From: Apostichopus californicus | Taxonomy: Eukaryota > Echinodermata > Holothuroidea > Aspidochirotida > Stichopodidae | Length of the DNA stretch: 24,163 nt | Direction of reading: 5' to 3' | NCBI GenBank assembly: GCA_020650975.1 | Contig: JAIPMN010000907.1 | Location: 1-24,163, forward strand | Shown here: positions 20,654-24,163 of the stretch, in pieces | How the letters are laid out: each line of letters opens with the position of its first letter | How positions within the stretch are numbered: position 1 is the first letter of the stretch | Program-made: the position numbers and the translations under genes | Notes under the pieces: model-generated | What the model was told of the DNA's origin: nothing | Database searches by the model: none | Seen by the model: the letters and a program-made list of their open reading frames with translations, nothing else

Positions 20654-21509
20654 GGTTCTAGGACAAAATCCCCCCGGACAAAATCCCCCAGACAAAATCC
20701 CCCCAGCCAAAATCCCCCCTGGACAAAATCCCCCAGCCAAAATCCCCCCGGCCAAAATCCCCCCAAACCAAAATCCCCCCGGACAAGATCCCCCAGACAA
20801 TATCCCCCTGACCATACAAAGCCTGCCTGCAACAACCAGGGATGGCCCAGGTGTGACAGTCAAGGCATGGGTCATTGCACTGGTTAGGGTACCGGTCAGG
20901 GTACCAGTGAGGGTACTGGCGAGCGTAACTGTGAGGGCTCATGTTAGGGTACCTGTGATGGTACCGGTCAAGGTACTGGTCACTGTACCGGTCAGGGTTC
21001 CACTCAGTGTACTGGTTAGGGTACTGGTCAGGATACCAGTCAGGATACTGGTCAGGGGACTGGTCGGGAGATCAGTGAGGGTAATTGTGAGACTACCTGT
21101 TAGTGTGACATTCAAGGGACCGGTCAAGGTACTGGTCAAAGTACTGGTCATTGTACCAGTACTAGTATCGGTACGTGTCAGGGTGCCTTTCAGGATACCA
21201 GTTGGGATACCGGTCGGGGTACCGGTCGAGGTACCGGCCGGGGTACGGGCCGGGGTACTGGTCAGGGAGCCATTGAGAGTACCAGTGGGGGTACCACTGA
21301 GAGTACCAGTGGGGGTACCGGATGACGGTACCGGGGACCGGGGGGACCGGGATGACGCATTTTTGTAAAGAATTGATGGGATTTTTTATAGCTTGGGGGG
21401 ATTTTGTCCTGGGGGGATTTTGGCTTGGGGGGATTTTGTCCGGGGGGATTTTGTCCGGGGGGGTTTTGTCCGGGGGGGGTTTTGTCCGGGGGGATTTTGT
21501 CCTGTCACC
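20654..21509. mobile_element. foldback transposon with tandem-repeat arms (TU/FB-like)
   Basis: The 856-bp element is flanked by a perfect 9-bp repeat GAATAGTTC (20645-20653 and 21510-21518). The termini are GGTTCTAGGACAAAATCC and the inverse of GGTGACAGGACAAAATCC. The left arm (20661-20812) has about ten units of (G/A)G(A/C)CAAAATCCCCC. The right arm (about 21391-21503) has about seven units of the inverse, GGGGGATTTTGTCC. The core is a 12-bp minisatellite. Sea-urchin TU elements and Drosophila FB elements are known to have inverted arms built of short tandem repeats and 8-9-bp target duplications. No transposase is present. Family assignment is by architecture only. Confidence 0.82.
20878..21345. 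repeat. 12-bp minisatellite core of the foldback element
   Basis: About 40 units close to GGTACYGGTCAG, rich in GGTACC and ACCGGT. Because the period is a multiple of three, long frames with VRVPVRVL-type periodic translations stay open on both strands. They are by-products of the repeat and not a gene. Confidence 0.9.
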
Positions 21510-21769
21510 GAATAGTTCATCACATCACCCTGAACGACTGATGAGCGCACACAACGACTGTTCTCTGGTTTATAGTATTGCAAAGTTAATTAGGATACAT
21601 ATCTTCCATACAAGATGACCTCACAGCGTCCATTGGTTAACCTCAACCTGTGCTTCTAAAATTTATGGAATCCAAATGCCAAAGCTTGTGGGTCACTGAC
21701 AAACATGTTTCACTTCCATCTCACATTTTCAAAATTCCATACATTTTTTAATGGCAAAATAGTCGAACG

Positions 21770-22030
21770 ATGATGATGGTGGTGGTGGTGGCGGTGATGA
21801 TGATGATCATGATGGTGGTGGCGGTTGCCGTGGTGGTGGTGATGATGGTGGTGGCGGTGATGATGGTGATAATGGCGGTGGTGATGATGATGGCGGTGGT
21901 GATGCTGACAGTGGTGGTGATGACGGTGGTGACGATGTTGGTGGTGAAGGCAGTGGTGGCGACGGCGGTGGCGGCAACGATGAGGTGATCGTGGAGGTGA
22001 TGATGGTGGTGGTGACGATGATGATGAAGT
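21770..22030. repeat. imperfect GAT/GGT/GGC trinucleotide microsatellite
   Basis: About 260 bases of GATGATGGTGGTGGCGGT-type triplets. The methionine/valine-rich and histidine/threonine-rich frames across it are low-complexity artefacts. It lies 250 bases to the right of the foldback element. Confidence 0.92.
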
Positions 22031-23239
22031 GAAAATTTGACCAATAAGATAGAATGAGCTTTAATAGTTTTTGAAAGCCCCAACCAATCCTGTTGTTTGT
22101 AAGAGGTTTAAAAGTAGCCCTTTGTCTTTCACTTTTTTAACAAAAATGCTTATTAAGGGCTCTTTAGCACTTCCAAGTGTTTGTGGTTGCCTTAACGATT
22201 TCATCCTTTTCTTCTGTCAGAAAAAGAGATGGAAAACCTAATCCTCAAATGGATTACTAGAGAAATGGGGATAAATGGTTGTACTGTGAGGTTCACTGTA
22301 TGGACCTGGCTTATCCAGACAGTCGGTAAATGGTATTTACTAAAATGAGGGATATACTTAACTTGGAATGCTAATTTTCTTCAACACGTGTGGTTTTACA
22401 AATACTGTATACTGGGGATGATTTCACAGTTAAAGTTTACTCACCCAACCAGTCAAATCAATTTGAGGGATTCTTCACTTATTACTCTATTACCTTTGTA
22501 ATGAATATATGCATCAACTTTGTAGATTAATTTAAACTAAAAAAAACACATGTCTTATTACACTCATGTACAACTTAATAAGGAATGGAAATAAAACAAA
22601 GAAATAGGCTGTAAAATGTAAGAAAACATGTTTATTTAGAATAAATCGTAGGTTTCTTAGTCCTCTCTGAGAGTTCATCTTGTCAATAGATAATTCAGTC
22701 TCACAAATATTAAATTCTCTTATCTACAGACTTAATAGCTATGAAGATATATACAATAAATATCAAACATGTTGCATTGACACCTCAATTGCAACTATGG
22801 TCACACTCTCCCACTCCCACACCCCTTCTGTTGACATCCTTATCTCTACTTGAAACTGTCCTTTTCTAAAATACCTGTGATTATTGGAACAAAAGCTCGT
22901 CCATACGGAGGATAAAGACAATTTAGGTTCGTCTAAGGTGCCATTGTTGGATCTTCAGATAACGTGCATATTGTTTCTACTGCCCCCCCCCCACATCGCC
23001 CCCCCATCGCACGAACCCTATATTTGCAGACTAGCAGTTTATACTGAAGCCTAGTGATCACTGCATTGTACTATGAGAAATTCAAGTCTGTGCCCATGAG
23101 ACCACAAAAAAAAATATTTCTATTAACAAGGACTAAGTGCAATTGATCTAAGATCCAGTCAATTAATTGTTACTCCTTTCTCAATGTTTCTCTTTTGAAA
23201 CTTGTCTTTCTCTTTGACATTGTGCTCCAAATATCATTC
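22031..23239. other. intergenic stretch, nothing supported
   Basis: No exon-like frame was found. A C-run with a repeated CATCGC motif at about 22981-23010 is the only visible low-complexity feature. Confidence 0.4.
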
Positions 23240-23690
23240 CCAAGGTGGTGCCTCATCTGGCAAGTAGTAATGACCCTCCCTACCACCCTCCTGATGCTAT
23301 CAATCCAGGATGGGAGACTGACCTCCCAACTACCCCATCTACTGCATGTTACTACTCCATGGTGGGAAATTGAACCTCCCTGCTGCGACCCCCTCATATG
23401 CTAATTGGAGGATGGGACACCGACCCTCCCTACTACCTCCAGCTTAGCTATTACTCCAGGGCTAGATACTGACCCCCAACTACCCCTTCTAAAGCTGTCA
23501 CTCTAGGGCTAGATACTGACCCTCCCCACTACCCCCTCTATGTTATTTCTCAAAGGATAGAAAGTGACCCTCCCTATTACCCCCTCTGTGCTATTACTCC
23601 AAGGATAGATACTGACCCTCCACACTACCCCCCCCCCCCTTCTGGGCTATTACTCCAGGGACAGAAACTAACCATTCCTACTTTGCTGTT
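23240..23690. repeat. degenerate ~48-bp minisatellite
   Basis: Units resemble CTATTACTCCAGGG.TAGATACTGACCCTCC.ACTACCCC. Corresponding points fall near 23461, 23508, 23555, 23603 and 23658, with more diverged units to the left. Variable C-runs (for example 23629-23640) change unit length. No gene is supported here. Confidence 0.75.
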
Positions 23691-23699
23691 ATACCACTC

Positions 23700-24163
23700 A
23701 TAGCCCCATCTCTGTGCCTTCATATTTTGAAATAGATATACTGCATACCACATAACATAATATACATATTGCTTTAAGCTTGAAGGCACAGTTTTAATTA
23801 CGTTGAGTATTTACATTCATCTTCAGCGAACAATACATTTTTGCCATTAATAAAGCATTGATTGATGCTTTGTATGCATTCATACACTAATCATGTGATA
23901 CCAAACAAGAAAATATCCAGTGCAGTTAGAAAGAAAGACTCTGTCCATATTTAGGCTAAGAACATGCAGTATATATATATACTACAATTAAGGTTACAAC
24001 CAAAATGTGTCTTTCTGATGCCCCATCTTCAACGCTTGAAATTAAATTTGTTTTAACTGACACAGTAGTTTGCACAATAATCTACATGATATCATACTAG
24101 GGGCTATTGAAACAACTGATATTGATTGCTTTGAAGACAGAAATGGTTGCAAAAACCTTGCTA
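23700..24163. other. right-edge stretch, nothing supported
   Basis: AT-rich DNA with a short TA run near 23972. No coding or RNA feature is seen. Confidence 0.4.

Noticed and set aside
20563-20942. Glycine- and tryptophan-rich minus-strand frames (GGFWPGGFWLGDF type)
   Set aside because: They are translations of the tandem CAAAATCCCCC units in the foldback arm.
20853-21368. 171-codon open frame with VRVPVRVL periodicity, and long frames on the opposite strand
   Set aside because: It is open only because the 12-bp minisatellite has a period divisible by three and lacks stops. There are no domain features.
21748-22083. Histidine/threonine-rich and methionine/valine-rich frames
   Set aside because: They are translations of the trinucleotide microsatellite.

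Overview
The window is animal nuclear DNA. It is AT-rich, has genes split by GT-AG introns, and carries many non-autonomous transposons and tandem repeats. No bacterial-style operons, ribosome binding sites or CRISPR features were seen. The repeat content (cut-and-paste MITEs, a foldback element with tandem-repeat arms, a LINE relic of chordate/echinoderm/cnidarian style) suggests a marine invertebrate. An echinoderm is my weak guess and cannot be proved from this sequence alone.

Two genes are recognised with confidence and are divergently arranged. On the minus strand, the first four coding exons of a BDH2/DHRS6-type short-chain dehydrogenase run from 5068 down to 923, and the rest of the gene lies off the left edge. 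On the plus strand, a complete fatty-acid amide hydrolase 2 (FAAH2-like) gene runs from 9243 to 17432. Its six coding exons join in phase to 550 codons, and the full amidase-signature Lys-Ser-Ser triad is present. Just upstream of it, 8840-8959 looks like the terminal exon of an unrecognised protein; it has a good acceptor, a 39-residue open end, a stop and a nearby AATAAA.

Layout: 1-420, satellite with a 147-bp period at the window edge. 923-5068, BDH2 exons, with a TA-target MITE in intron 3 and a degraded LINE relic in intron 1. 5069-8183, intergenic DNA filled by transposons: a 342-bp hAT-like MITE, a second TA-target MITE, and a 1359-bp hAT-like element inserted exactly at that MITE's right end. 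8184-8959, candidate small gene. 9243-17432, FAAH2, whose introns hold short repeats, a near-perfect palindrome and another hAT-like MITE. 18721-19218, five copies of a ~100-bp repeat that each contain a hairpin. 20654-21509, an 856-bp foldback element with tandem ~15-bp repeats in both inverted arms, a 12-bp minisatellite core and a 9-bp target duplication. 21770-22030, a GAT/GGT-rich microsatellite. 23240-23690, a ~48-bp degenerate minisatellite.

Both recognised genes encode lipid or small-molecule metabolic enzymes: a serine hydrolase acting on fatty amides, and an NAD-dependent 3-hydroxybutyrate-type dehydrogenase. Nothing in the sequence shows that they are co-regulated. The most interesting material is the structured mobile DNA, where target duplications and nesting let the order of insertions be read, together with the unrecognised small exon.
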